This document shows positions 1 through 5,194 of a DNA stretch of 5,194 bases, in pieces. Below the pieces are notes generated by a model that ran no database searches, was not told the DNA's origin, and saw nothing but the letters and a program-made list of their open reading frames with translations. Source of the stretch: Bacillota bacterium (GTDB lineage: Bacteria > Bacillota > Clostridia > Christensenellales > CAG-138); the NCBI GenBank assembly GCA_023461495.1, contig JAEYLA010000303.1:1-5194 (forward strand), read 5' to 3'. The stretch's first letter is position 1. Every line of letters begins with the position of its first letter. The position numbers and the translations under genes are program-made.

Positions 1-406
1 ACTGGCCCACCTTGGAAATGGATGCGATCTTGATTTTAATCACAAGCTCCGCAATAAACGCATTGCGCTCACCCTCCTCCATCGTGACGGGCTTTGCCAC
101 AAAATCCACGGCACCCGCCTGCATGGAATCGAGTACCACATTGGGAGTGGAACTGACGACAATCACGGGCAGCGGGTACTGGGGCATCAGCTTTTTGAGG
201 AATTCCAGCCCGTTCATCTTGGGCATGTCCACATCAAGCGTCATGACGTCCGGCTTAAGTGCAAGAATCTTGTCCCTTGCCTGGTATGGGTCCGATGCCT
301 CGCCCACCACCTCGATGCCTGCGTCCTTGGAAATGGAGGTGCTCATGAATTGCCGCATAAACAGTGAATCGTCCACAATCAGGACGCGTGTCTTTTTCGA
401 CGCCAT
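1..406 (-). CDS. cheB: CheB, N-terminal receiver domain (3' end beyond window)
   Basis: Response-regulator receiver of the chemotaxis methylesterase CheB, which removes methyl groups from chemoreceptor glutamates when phosphorylated by CheA. Translating the minus strand from the ATG at 404-406 gives 135 residues, open to the left edge. The receiver signature is complete: acidic pair D12-D13, phospho-acceptor D58 in LDVDMPKMNG (close to the CheB form LDVEMPxMDG), S86 in VVSST, and K105 in VAKPV. The lysine-rich helix after residue 115 (ELVIKIKIASISKV) resembles the linker leading to the CheB esterase domain, but that domain and its Ser-His-Asp triad lie outside the window. The gene starts 7 bases after the cheR stop; the best ribosome site is AAGGG at 418-422, rather far (11 bases) from the ATG, so coupling to cheR translation is likely. 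A stand-alone CheY-like regulator is the alternative; position after cheR and the motif spelling favour CheB. Confidence 0.9.
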   Translation of the reverse strand, partial: MASKKTRVLIVDDSLFMRQFMSTSISKDAGIEVVGEASDPYQARDKILALKPDVMTLDVDMPKMNGLEFLKKLMPQYPLPVIVVSSTPNVVLDSMQAGAVDFVAKPVTMEEGERNAFIAELVIKIKIASISKVGQ

Positions 407-413
407 AGATTTT

Positions 414-1253
414 TCAACCCTTCTTATAAACGGAGGGCATTACATAGTGCAAGCCCGTAGTGGTCTTGTCCACAGATTCCGAATGCCCTACAATAAAATA
501 ACCGCCGTCTGCAAGCGCATTGCAGAAGCGCCCGACCAGTTCAGCCTTTGTCTTTGCGTCAAAGTAGATCATGACGTTCCGGCAGAAGATCACATGGAAC
601 TTCTTCTTAAAGGGAAACGTCTGCTCCATAAGATTGAACTTGCGGAAAATGACCTCTTTTTTCAACTGCTGCTTGACGGAAAGCTTTCCGTCAGGCCTGG
701 TTTCAAAATACCGCATGCGCCAGTGTCCCGGGATGCTGCCGGTATCCTCGGCGCCATATACGCCCTGCTGGGCGATATCGAGCACCTTCTGGGAAATATC
801 CGTCGCCAACACCCGCTTGTCCCACATGGATGCTTCCGTATCGAAGAACTCATCGTTGAGCATCGCCAGCGTATAAGGTTCCTGCCCGGTAGAGCATCCC
901 GCGCTCCAGATGCGAAGGTCTCGGTCCTTGACCGAATTTTTGAGCCCCGGCAGGATGTGGTTCCTGTAAAAATCAAAGTGGGCCCACTCGCGCATGAAAT
1001 ACGAATAGTTGGTGGTCAGCACGTTCAATACGTTTGTAATCTCCGTGCCTGTCGCGTCCTGAAACAGCACCTTGAAATATGCCGAATAGCTGGGATAGCC
1101 GTTGCGCTGGAGGTACTGGTTCATCCGCCCTTCAATGAGCGTACGCTTCTTGCTTAAATTGATGCCGTATTCCCGGCGGAGATATTCGGTAAGCGTCAGA
1201 AACTCCTGATCGCTGATTTTTACCATATCCCTGTTTTGCAAATAGCTTTCCAT
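414..1253 (-). CDS. cheR: Chemoreceptor glutamate methyltransferase CheR
   Basis: S-adenosylmethionine-dependent methyltransferase that methylates glutamates of chemoreceptors, opposing CheB in adaptation. The product is 279 residues, normal for the family. The first 75 or so residues form the helical N-terminal domain; the catalytic domain follows. Visible motifs are TTNYSYFMRE (80-89, the family's TTNxTxFFRE segment, with Met for the second Phe), SAM-binding SAGCSTGQEPY (117-127), the acidic loop ATDIS (150-154), FCRNVMIYF (223-231) and the late strand GGYFIVGHSES (250-260). The start chosen is the ATG at 1251-1253: GGAAGGA at 1263-1269 lies 9 bases upstream of it, but directly abuts the alternative ATG at 1260-1262, which is too close for initiation. 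It is separated from the upstream cheW by about 154 bases with hairpins, so its expression may be set separately; cheB follows 7 bases downstream. Confidence 0.95.
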   Translation of the reverse strand: MESYLQNRDMVKISDQEFLTLTEYLRREYGINLSKKRTLIEGRMNQYLQRNGYPSYSAYFKVLFQDATGTEITNVLNVLTTNYSYFMREWAHFDFYRNHILPGLKNSVKDRDLRIWSAGCSTGQEPYTLAMLNDEFFDTEASMWDKRVLATDISQKVLDIAQQGVYGAEDTGSIPGHWRMRYFETRPDGKLSVKQQLKKEVIFRKFNLMEQTFPFKKKFHVIFCRNVMIYFDAKTKAELVGRFCNALADGGYFIVGHSESVDKTTTGLHYVMPSVYKKG

Positions 1254-1262
1254 GGTCTTCAT

Positions 1263-1269
1263 TCCTTCC
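1263..1269 (-). promoter_or_regulatory. Ribosome binding site that decides the cheR start
   Basis: The minus strand reads GGAAGGA here. It touches the first in-frame ATG (1260-1262) with no spacer, but sits 9 bases from the next ATG (1251-1253). This favours the second ATG and makes CheR three residues shorter than the longest open frame. Confidence 0.65.
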
Positions 1270-1306
1270 GATTGGTATGGAAAACAAACTTATATATTTC
1301 ATTAGA

Positions 1307-1354
1307 TCGTCATTTTTTGACGAAACATGAGCGGGCCGCGCGCTTTTTACGCGC
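1307..1354 (-). other. Two further small inverted repeats upstream of cheR
   Basis: Within the cheW-cheR gap, TCGTCA and TGACGA (1307-1312 and 1318-1323) flank a 5-base homopolymer loop. GCGCG and CGCGC (1338-1342 and 1350-1354) flank a 7-base loop. Together with the larger hairpin at 1356-1392 they make three consecutive stems in the cheR leader. Each of these two is short enough to be chance. The remaining gap, roughly 1270-1306, is AT-rich (TATATAAG on the minus strand) but no convincing -35/-10 pair is present. Confidence 0.35.
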
Positions 1355-1355
1355 C

Positions 1356-1392
1356 AAAACAGCGTGCAAAGAATACCTTTGCACGCTGTTCT
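1356..1392 (-). terminator. Long hairpin after cheW; terminator-like but without a U-tract beyond the stem
   Basis: A perfect 14-base inverted repeat (1358-1371 with 1377-1390) encloses a 5-base loop. A G-U and an A-U pair extend it to 16 pairs in the minus-strand transcript. It starts 15 bases after the cheW stop codon. Only four Us follow the last G of the stem, all used in pairing or at its base, and then GGCGCG, so it is not a textbook intrinsic terminator. It could be a leaky terminator that lowers cheR-cheB output, or an RNA-processing or 3'-end-protecting stem. The stem is certain; the role is inference. Confidence 0.5.
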
Positions 1393-1407
1393 TTACTATA
1401 CTTTGGA

Positions 1408-1875
1408 TTAATCCTGATCGTAAAGCAGGGCTGCACAATCCAAAAGCATGTTTACTTTTCCTTCCGCGCTGCTGATTCCGCTGATGTAGGCGGAATGCGC
1501 CTCCTTCAGCTGCGGCGGCGGAACGATTTCGCTTTCTTCAATGGTCAGCACCTCAGAGACCTCATCAATAACCAGCCCCACCGTCATTTCCTGTACTTCC
1601 ACAACCACAATACAGGTACGCTCGTTGTAGTCGGCCGCGGGCTTTTTGAACTTAAGACGCACATCGATGACGGGAATGATTTTTCCCCTGAGGTTTGTAA
1701 TACCCTTGATGTACGCGGGCGCTCCAGGCAGCGGCGTAATGGGCAGCATGCCGATGATTTCAATCACATGATGGATGGCGATGCCGTAGGTTTCTTCCCC
1801 CAATGCAAAGGTAAGGTAACGGTTCTGCTGTGTATCTGCCGCCTCCACCGCGGAATTGCTCTGTAAAAAGGCCAT
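1408..1875 (-). CDS. cheW: Chemotaxis coupling protein CheW (downstream copy)
   Basis: Cytoplasmic adaptor that links chemoreceptor tips to the CheA kinase in signalling arrays. The 155-residue product is a single CheW domain of usual length. Key stretches are RYLTFALGEETYGI (19-32), EIIGMLPITPLP (39-50), the core NLRGKIIPVIDVR (61-73) with the conserved Arg of NLRG implicated in receptor and kinase contact in CheW proteins, ERTCIVVVE (85-93), VSEV (106-109) and LLDCAALL (144-151). It matches the other CheW of this window without gaps from residue 15 to 121, with about 60 of 107 positions identical by eye, so the two are paralogues. The start is supported by AAAGGGG at 1884-1890, 8 bases before the ATG, and by equal N-terminal length in the paralogue. 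It follows the yaaR gene by 37 bases. A long hairpin lies just after its stop. Confidence 0.95.
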   Translation of the reverse strand: MAFLQSNSAVEAADTQQNRYLTFALGEETYGIAIHHVIEIIGMLPITPLPGAPAYIKGITNLRGKIIPVIDVRLKFKKPAADYNERTCIVVVEVQEMTVGLVIDEVSEVLTIEESEIVPPPQLKEAHSAYISGISSAEGKVNMLLDCAALLYDQD

Positions 1876-1912
1876 GCCTTTTTCCCCTTTCCGTCTGCTG
1901 CGCTTGTGTGAA

Positions 1913-2365
1913 TTAATAATAGAGATCCACGATCATGCCGCGGATATCGTCCACAATGCTAAGAAGCCTGATGTTCTCCGCCTCATTTTTGAGTATCTCC
2001 GCAGCAAGCTCGTCAAGCTTGCCGTTTACCTTGCGGATGAGCGCAAACACCTTGTGGCGGCCCCGCTGGTCGAACTGGCTGGTTTTGCTGAACAGGTAAG
2101 CGTTGCTCACCGTTTCGTTGAGGAGCTCGCTGATGAGTGCGCGGTATTTATAAAACTCCGCAATATCCGCCTTTTTGCCGATGCGCTCCCCTTGCTCAAG
2201 AATTTTGCCTTTGAGCGCTTTGAGATACTGTTCATACTCCGCAGCGTCCGAATCATGCTTCTGGCGTGAAAATTCCTGCGCAAAGCCCGTGGAAACGCGT
2301 TTTTCTTCCGCAGTTCCCAGCGCATGCGCATTTGGAAATACCGTTGACGCTTCCTTAATCCTCAC
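1913..2365 (-). CDS. YaaR family (DUF327) protein, GTG start
   Basis: A 150-residue, charged, mostly helical protein with no signal peptide or membrane segment. It fits the YaaR/DUF327 family, recognised from LKGKILEQGERIGKKADIAEF (centre, 51-71), YKYRALISELLNETV (72-86), the QRGRHKVFALI segment (100-110), KVNGKLDELAAEI (112-124) and the hallmark ending IRGMIVDLYY (141-150), equivalent to IRGLLLDLY in relatives. The family has no established biochemical role; in Bacillus subtilis yaaR is known to sit beside yaaQ (darA), a c-di-AMP receptor gene. Here it lies between two cheW genes (50 bases after one, 37 before the other), which suggests, but does not show, a role in motility or chemotaxis. 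The start is GTG at 2363-2365: AGGGAG at 2374-2379 is 8 bases upstream. The first roughly 45 residues are polar and likely disordered. Confidence 0.85.
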   Translation of the reverse strand: MRIKEASTVFPNAHALGTAEEKRVSTGFAQEFSRQKHDSDAAEYEQYLKALKGKILEQGERIGKKADIAEFYKYRALISELLNETVSNAYLFSKTSQFDQRGRHKVFALIRKVNGKLDELAAEILKNEAENIRLLSIVDDIRGMIVDLYY

Positions 2366-2373
2366 AACTTAAG

Positions 2374-2379
2374 CTCCCT
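2374..2379 (-). promoter_or_regulatory. Ribosome binding site supporting the GTG start of the yaaR gene
   Basis: AGGGAG on the minus strand, 8 bases before GTG at 2363-2365. No in-frame ATG near this point has a comparable site, so GTG is the preferred start. Confidence 0.65.
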
Positions 2380-2396
2380 GTTCTTTCCCCGCATCA

Positions 2397-2417
2397 AACG
2401 GCTCCCAATAAGCCGTT
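2397..2417 (-). repeat. Inverted repeat overlapping the stop codon of the upstream cheW
   Basis: AACGGCT and AGCCGTT (2397-2403 and 2411-2417) form a perfect 7-base stem with a 7-base loop. The 5' arm in the transcript takes in two bases of the cheW stop codon (2416-2418). No U-run follows (the next bases are TGATGCGGGG), so it is not an intrinsic terminator. It could be a weak mRNA stem between cheW and yaaR; chance is also possible. Confidence 0.4.
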
Positions 2418-2907
2418 ACAGATTGATGATTAACTCTTCTTCTTCCGGCCTTAACAGCTTTGTGCAATCCAAGATCATTTTTACGTTGCCGCCGGCCTTT
2501 GCAATGCCGCTTACACAGCGGTTCTGCGATAGACCTTCAAATGTGGGCGGCGGCACGATGTCGGTCTCATCAATGTTGATGACCTCCGATACATGCTCCA
2601 CGATCAATCCCGCGTTGAGATTGCCATTGTCAATAATGACAATGCAGGTTCTCTCGCCATATGCGATTTCCGGCATTCTAAAGCGAATGCGAAGATCCAT
2701 AACGGGGATCACCTTTCCACGCAGATTGATCACGCCCTTGATGAACGCAGGCATCTCCGGCAGCGGAGAGATGGGCATCAGACCTATGATTTCCGTCACG
2801 CACCCGATCTCAAGCCCATAGGCTTCTTCGCCCAGCCCGAATGTGAGATACCGATCCTGCTGCGTATCTTCTATCTCTTCAAACGTATCCCGCTCTATAA
2901 ACGACAT
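2416..2907 (-). CDS. cheW: Chemotaxis coupling protein CheW (upstream copy)
   Basis: Second CheW adaptor, 163 residues, joining chemoreceptors to CheA. The single CheW domain shows RYLTFGLGEEAYGL (19-32), EIIGLMPISPLP (39-50), NLRGKVIPVMDLR (61-73), ERTCIVIID (85-93), VSEV (106-109) and MILDCTKLL (144-152). It aligns residue for residue with the downstream copy up to residue 121, then has a slightly longer loop and an acidic-hydrophobic tail, EEEELIINL, that the other copy lacks. Differences concentrate at 93-105 and after 121, so the copies may prefer different partners (inference). A strong site, GGAGGAA at 2913-2919, stands 5 bases before the ATG. It lies 35 bases after the FliT/FlgN-like gene. 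A divergent CheV is excluded because no receiver domain follows. Confidence 0.95.
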   Translation of the reverse strand: MSFIERDTFEEIEDTQQDRYLTFGLGEEAYGLEIGCVTEIIGLMPISPLPEMPAFIKGVINLRGKVIPVMDLRIRFRMPEIAYGERTCIVIIDNGNLNAGLIVEHVSEVINIDETDIVPPPTFEGLSQNRCVSGIAKAGGNVKMILDCTKLLRPEEEELIINL

Positions 2908-2942
2908 CGCGCTTCCTCCAAGGCCGCAGCGTTTTTGCCCGG

Positions 2943-3326
2943 CTATTTTCTTGTATCAATGAATACGCCGTCCGGCACCAAATAGGGGTTCACATACTTT
3001 TGCATGTTTTTTCCGGATTGGCGGATGTTCTTAAGCTCTGTTCTGTAGAACAGCAGCCGTTCCCTGACGCATGCGGCGCACTGTTCGTCGCAGCGCCTGA
3101 TTTCTTCAAGCGTCTGCCGCATACGGCTTGTAAGCGTACCGCCGCCATGCGTGGCGTCGAGCGCGTCAATGCGGCTGCGCAGCGCTTCGCTCTCATCCAA
3201 AATCGCCGCAAGGTCGTCCTCACGGTTCTCTTCCATACATGTTATCTGCTGCCTTGAAAGCGTCAGCATGCGTTCTAAAAGCTGCTGCTTTTGTTCGCCG
3301 TATGTATCCGGATGAAGCGCTTCCAT
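2943..3326 (-). CDS. FliT/FlgN-like flagellar export chaperone
   Basis: A 127-residue, highly charged, all-helical protein without signal peptide or membrane segment, as expected of a flagellar type III export chaperone. Helix-prone stretches run over about 8-58 and 66-110, broken by a glycine-rich turn (HGGG, 60-63). The C-terminal ending DGVFIDTRK (119-127) resembles the short FIDKK-type tail common in FliT/FlgN-like proteins of Firmicutes. Position after fliS suggests FliT, the FliD chaperone; FlgN, which serves hook-filament junction proteins, is the alternative. Sequence conservation in this group is low, so the assignment rests mainly on length, composition, tail and location. Translation is probably coupled to fliS: only 3 bases separate the fliS stop from this ATG, and its ribosome site (GGGGGA, 3334-3339) lies inside the fliS end. 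Four cysteines occur, three clustered at 79, 83 and 86. Confidence 0.7.
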   Translation of the reverse strand: MEALHPDTYGEQKQQLLERMLTLSRQQITCMEENREDDLAAILDESEALRSRIDALDATHGGGTLTSRMRQTLEEIRRCDEQCAACVRERLLFYRTELKNIRQSGKNMQKYVNPYLVPDGVFIDTRK

Positions 3327-3329
3327 ACT

Positions 3330-3728
3330 CTATTCCCCCATTTGCGCAACAGACCCGACGCCGCTTTTGGAAAGCGTCACCCAGGATTCCCTGAGCTCCT
3401 GCAAAAGGGCGGCAACTTCCTGCAGCGCCTTTACATCTTTGGTACTATTTCCAGCCGAAATCTCATTGAGCATAAACTCATACAAAGAAAGCAGCTCGTT
3501 GCCGATCGGATACCGCAGATCGAGGCTGTTGATCAGCTCCATCACAATGCGCTGCGCTTTTTGCAGGCTGTTGTTCGCCTGCTCCAGCTCTTTGTCTTCA
3601 ATAAAAATACAACCCATTTTGATCTGTTTGATGCAGCCGTCGTAAAGCATGACCACCAGCTCCACAGGATTTGCCGTTAACACGCCCTGCTGCCTGTATT
3701 TCTGGAACGCGTTGTTCATTGCGTACAT
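3330..3728 (-). CDS. fliS: Flagellin export chaperone FliS
   Basis: Cytoplasmic chaperone that binds the C-terminus of flagellin, keeping it monomeric until export by the flagellar type III apparatus. The product is 132 residues, the usual FliS length, and helical. The N-terminal pattern is typical: NAFQKYRQQGVLTANPVELV (6-25) followed by MLYDGCIKQI (27-36), then a bundle with QKAQRIVMELINSLDL (56-71), NELLSLYEFMLNEI (77-90) and a late helix containing LLQELRESW (108-116). The ATG at 3726-3728 is preceded by GGAGGAA at 3733-3739; the second Met (codon 4) would be too far away. It follows fliD by 48 bases, the common fliD-fliS order, and its last codons hold the ribosome site of the next gene. 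Confidence 0.95.
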   Translation of the reverse strand: MYAMNNAFQKYRQQGVLTANPVELVVMLYDGCIKQIKMGCIFIEDKELEQANNSLQKAQRIVMELINSLDLRYPIGNELLSLYEFMLNEISAGNSTKDVKALQEVAALLQELRESWVTLSKSGVGSVAQMGE

Positions 3729-3739
3729 ATGGTTCCTCC

Positions 3740-3764
3740 AAAATCCGCTTTCAAAAAAATCCGC
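3740..3764 (-). repeat. Short direct repeat in the fliD-fliS gap
   Basis: The 9-base word GCGGATTTT (minus strand) occurs twice, at 3756-3764 and 3740-3748, 16 bases apart, just before the fliS ribosome site. No hairpin forms. It is an observation without known role and may be chance. Confidence 0.3.
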
Positions 3765-3776
3765 CGTTTATCCCGC

Positions 3777-5194
3777 TCAGGACGAGGCTGAGCCGAGCAG
3801 GGAACTGATCCAGCCGGTCTGGCTGTTCAGCTTGGCGAGGGCGGTTTCCATCGCCGTAAACCTGGCGTAATACTTCTTTTCATTGTTGGCGAGCCAGTCT
3901 TCCAATTGGTCGAGCCTGTTGTTCGCGTTCGTTACCTGTTTGGCGTTGGTCTCGAGCGTAATGCTGGTGCTGTTGGACATATAGCTGTTGAGGCTGTTGG
4001 AAAGCCGCACGACGAGGCCCGATTCTTTATACTTTGTACTGCTGTCCGTCGCGTTGCTGACCTTTGAAAAGATGCTTGCAACCTGATCGGGATTGTTTGC
4101 AAGCGCTTCTTTAAGCTTGGTTTCGTTGATGATGATCTTGCCGGTGGTCGAATATGCGCCTGTCTCCAACCCGATGGCGGCGGCGCTTTTACCGGCACCC
4201 TCCACCGCGCTGTAGAACGCGCTGCGAAGGTCCTGCAACAGCATGCGGATGCCGTTGTCGTTACGCAAAAGGCCGCTTTTCGCCTTTGTTTCCCATTGTG
4301 TGACCTGGGTTTCGGAGAGCCCCTCGCGTTCCGTATCCGTCAAAGGTTCATAATCGGAATATACCGTTTCATCAAGCTTTGCCTGCAAATCTGCAATGAG
4401 TGTGTTGTAAGAATCTACAAAGTCCACAATCCGTTTGTAAACGGCGTCCGTATCCCGCGCTACGCTGAAGTTGATCTTCGTATCACCCGTATTTTCCTTC
4501 AAAGCGTACGTAATGCCGTCGATGGTGAATGTGTTCGAAGACCGTTCTACAGGCTCGCCGTCAATAATCGCCGTTGCATTGGTGCCTGTCTTATCACACT
4601 CCGCGATTTTGAAAGCTGCGTCCGCCTCATCCGCTGCAAACGCCTTGCCGGTCTTGTTTACAATGCTGACCTTGCTCTCCGCACCCGTCGATTTGCTTGT
4701 GATGGTAAAGCCCTTTTTCAGGCTGGAGTAACTGATATTTACCTTCGCGTCCGAAGCGTTGATCTGGTTGACCATCTGGCCAATCGTGGTTTCCTTTGAG
4801 AACTCGAATTCCGTACCATTGATGGTAAAAGAGATCTTTTCGGTTGTTTCGTCGAACATCTCCTCCCCAAACGCATCTTTTAAGGTGGAATTGATGTTGG
4901 TACCGTCCGCGACGTTCATCTTGCCGCTGCTTGCCGCCTGCGCGCTTGTCGCAAGCTTGATGTTGCTGATGCTAAGCGAGCCCACATAGGCGTTGCTGCC
5001 CGCCGTGATGCCCACGGCGCTGGTCTGCGTGTTCATCGTAACCGCAAACGCGTTATACGCCGCGGACGAATACATATTGGTGCTTGGGGAGAGGACACTC
5101 ATATATTTTTCGCGGAAGGTTTTGAGCTTGAGGTTGATTTCGCGGTACGCGTCACCCTTCCACTCCAGCTTTTCCGCAAGTTTAAACTGTTTAT
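3777..5194 (-). CDS. fliD: Flagellar hook-associated protein 2, filament cap FliD (5' end beyond window)
   Basis: Extracellular cap protein at the filament tip that guides flagellin polymerisation; exported by the flagellar apparatus. The reading frame stays open from the stop at 3777-3779 to the right edge, giving 471 residues (numbered from the edge). The first in-frame Met (5100-5102) is internal: the 30 residues before it include EKLEWKGDAYREINLKLKTF, which fits the FliD N-terminal helix, so the true start lies outside. D2/D3-like beta-rich regions follow. A FliD/flagellin-IN-like stretch, VERSSNTFTIDGITYALK, is at 215-232. The FliD_C part begins near 250 (FVDSYNTLIADL) and includes the characteristic SETQVTQWETKAKSGLLRND (293-312). 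The C-terminal helix from 425 onward (RLDQLEDWLANNEKKYYARF) ends in LNSQTGWISSLLG, suited to coiled-coil packing. Only the first few dozen residues are probably missing. fliS follows 48 bases downstream. Confidence 0.96.
   Translation of the reverse strand, partial: KQFKLAEKLEWKGDAYREINLKLKTFREKYMSVLSPSTNMYSSAAYNAFAVTMNTQTSAVGITAGSNAYVGSLSISNIKLATSAQAASSGKMNVADGTNINSTLKDAFGEEMFDETTEKISFTINGTEFEFSKETTIGQMVNQINASDAKVNISYSSLKKGFTITSKSTGAESKVSIVNKTGKAFAADEADAAFKIAECDKTGTNATAIIDGEPVERSSNTFTIDGITYALKENTGDTKINFSVARDTDAVYKRIVDFVDSYNTLIADLQAKLDETVYSDYEPLTDTEREGLSETQVTQWETKAKSGLLRNDNGIRMLLQDLRSAFYSAVEGAGKSAAAIGLETGAYSTTGKIIINETKLKEALANNPDQVASIFSKVSNATDSSTKYKESGLVVRLSNSLNSYMSNSTSITLETNAKQVTNANNRLDQLEDWLANNEKKYYARFTAMETALAKLNSQTGWISSLLGSASS

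Noticed and set aside
662..976. A 104-codon minus-strand frame inside cheR
   Set aside because: It is an alternative frame of cheR, whose own frame carries all methyltransferase motifs across this stretch.
12..1157. A 381-codon open frame on the plus strand opposite cheB and cheR
   Set aside because: It spans the junction of two well-supported minus-strand genes, has no recognisable domain, and its length is explained by the codon bias of the genes opposite.
1270..1325. Possible sigma-A promoter for cheR (TATATAAG on the minus strand)
   Set aside because: No -35 element resembling TTGACA lies at 16-18 bases, and no sigma-28 type pair (TAAA with GCCGATAA) is present either.
1356..1392. CRISPR repeat or attachment site
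   Set aside because: The palindrome occurs once, with no regularly spaced copies, no integrase gene and no tRNA nearby.
3066..3092. CX3CX2C as a radical SAM cluster motif
   Set aside because: The protein is a 127-residue helical chaperone-like product with none of the other radical SAM features; the spacing is most likely coincidence.
4296..4799. A 167-codon plus-strand frame inside fliD
   Set aside because: It is antisense to strongly recognisable FliD sequence and shows no family features.

Overview
The window is a single run of eight genes, all on the minus strand, so transcription runs from high to low coordinates. It looks like part of a late-flagellar and chemotaxis operon of a Gram-positive Clostridia-type bacterium. 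The grounds are strong purine-rich ribosome binding sites (GGAGG or GGGG types) before most genes, a Firmicutes-type FliD, a YaaR (DUF327) family gene, and duplicated cheW genes packed with fliD-fliS. G+C is about half by eye, so this is not a low-GC Clostridium. The species cannot be told from this sequence.

In transcription order the layout is: fliD (filament cap, 3777 to the right edge, 5' end missing); fliS (flagellin chaperone, 3330-3728); a small FliT/FlgN-like chaperone (2943-3326); a first cheW (2416-2907); a yaaR/DUF327 gene of unknown function (1913-2365, GTG start); a second cheW (1408-1875); cheR (414-1253); and the receiver half of cheB (1-406, 3' end missing). Most gaps are 3-50 bases. 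The exception is the gap of about 154 bases between the second cheW and cheR, which holds a long perfect hairpin and two smaller inverted repeats. No gene-free stretch exceeds 300 bases, and no RNA gene, mobile element, CRISPR array or origin is visible.

The genes fall into two linked modules. FliD, FliS and the FliT/FlgN-like protein build the filament: FliD caps the tip, FliS keeps flagellin unpolymerised, and the small helical protein probably chaperones another axial protein. The CheW pair couples chemoreceptors to CheA, and CheR and CheB add and remove receptor methyl groups for adaptation. CheA, CheY and the receptors are not in the window. The least ordinary points are the yaaR gene set between two closely similar cheW paralogues, and the structured cheW-cheR gap. 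I found no clearly new biological system; most of the window is conventional.
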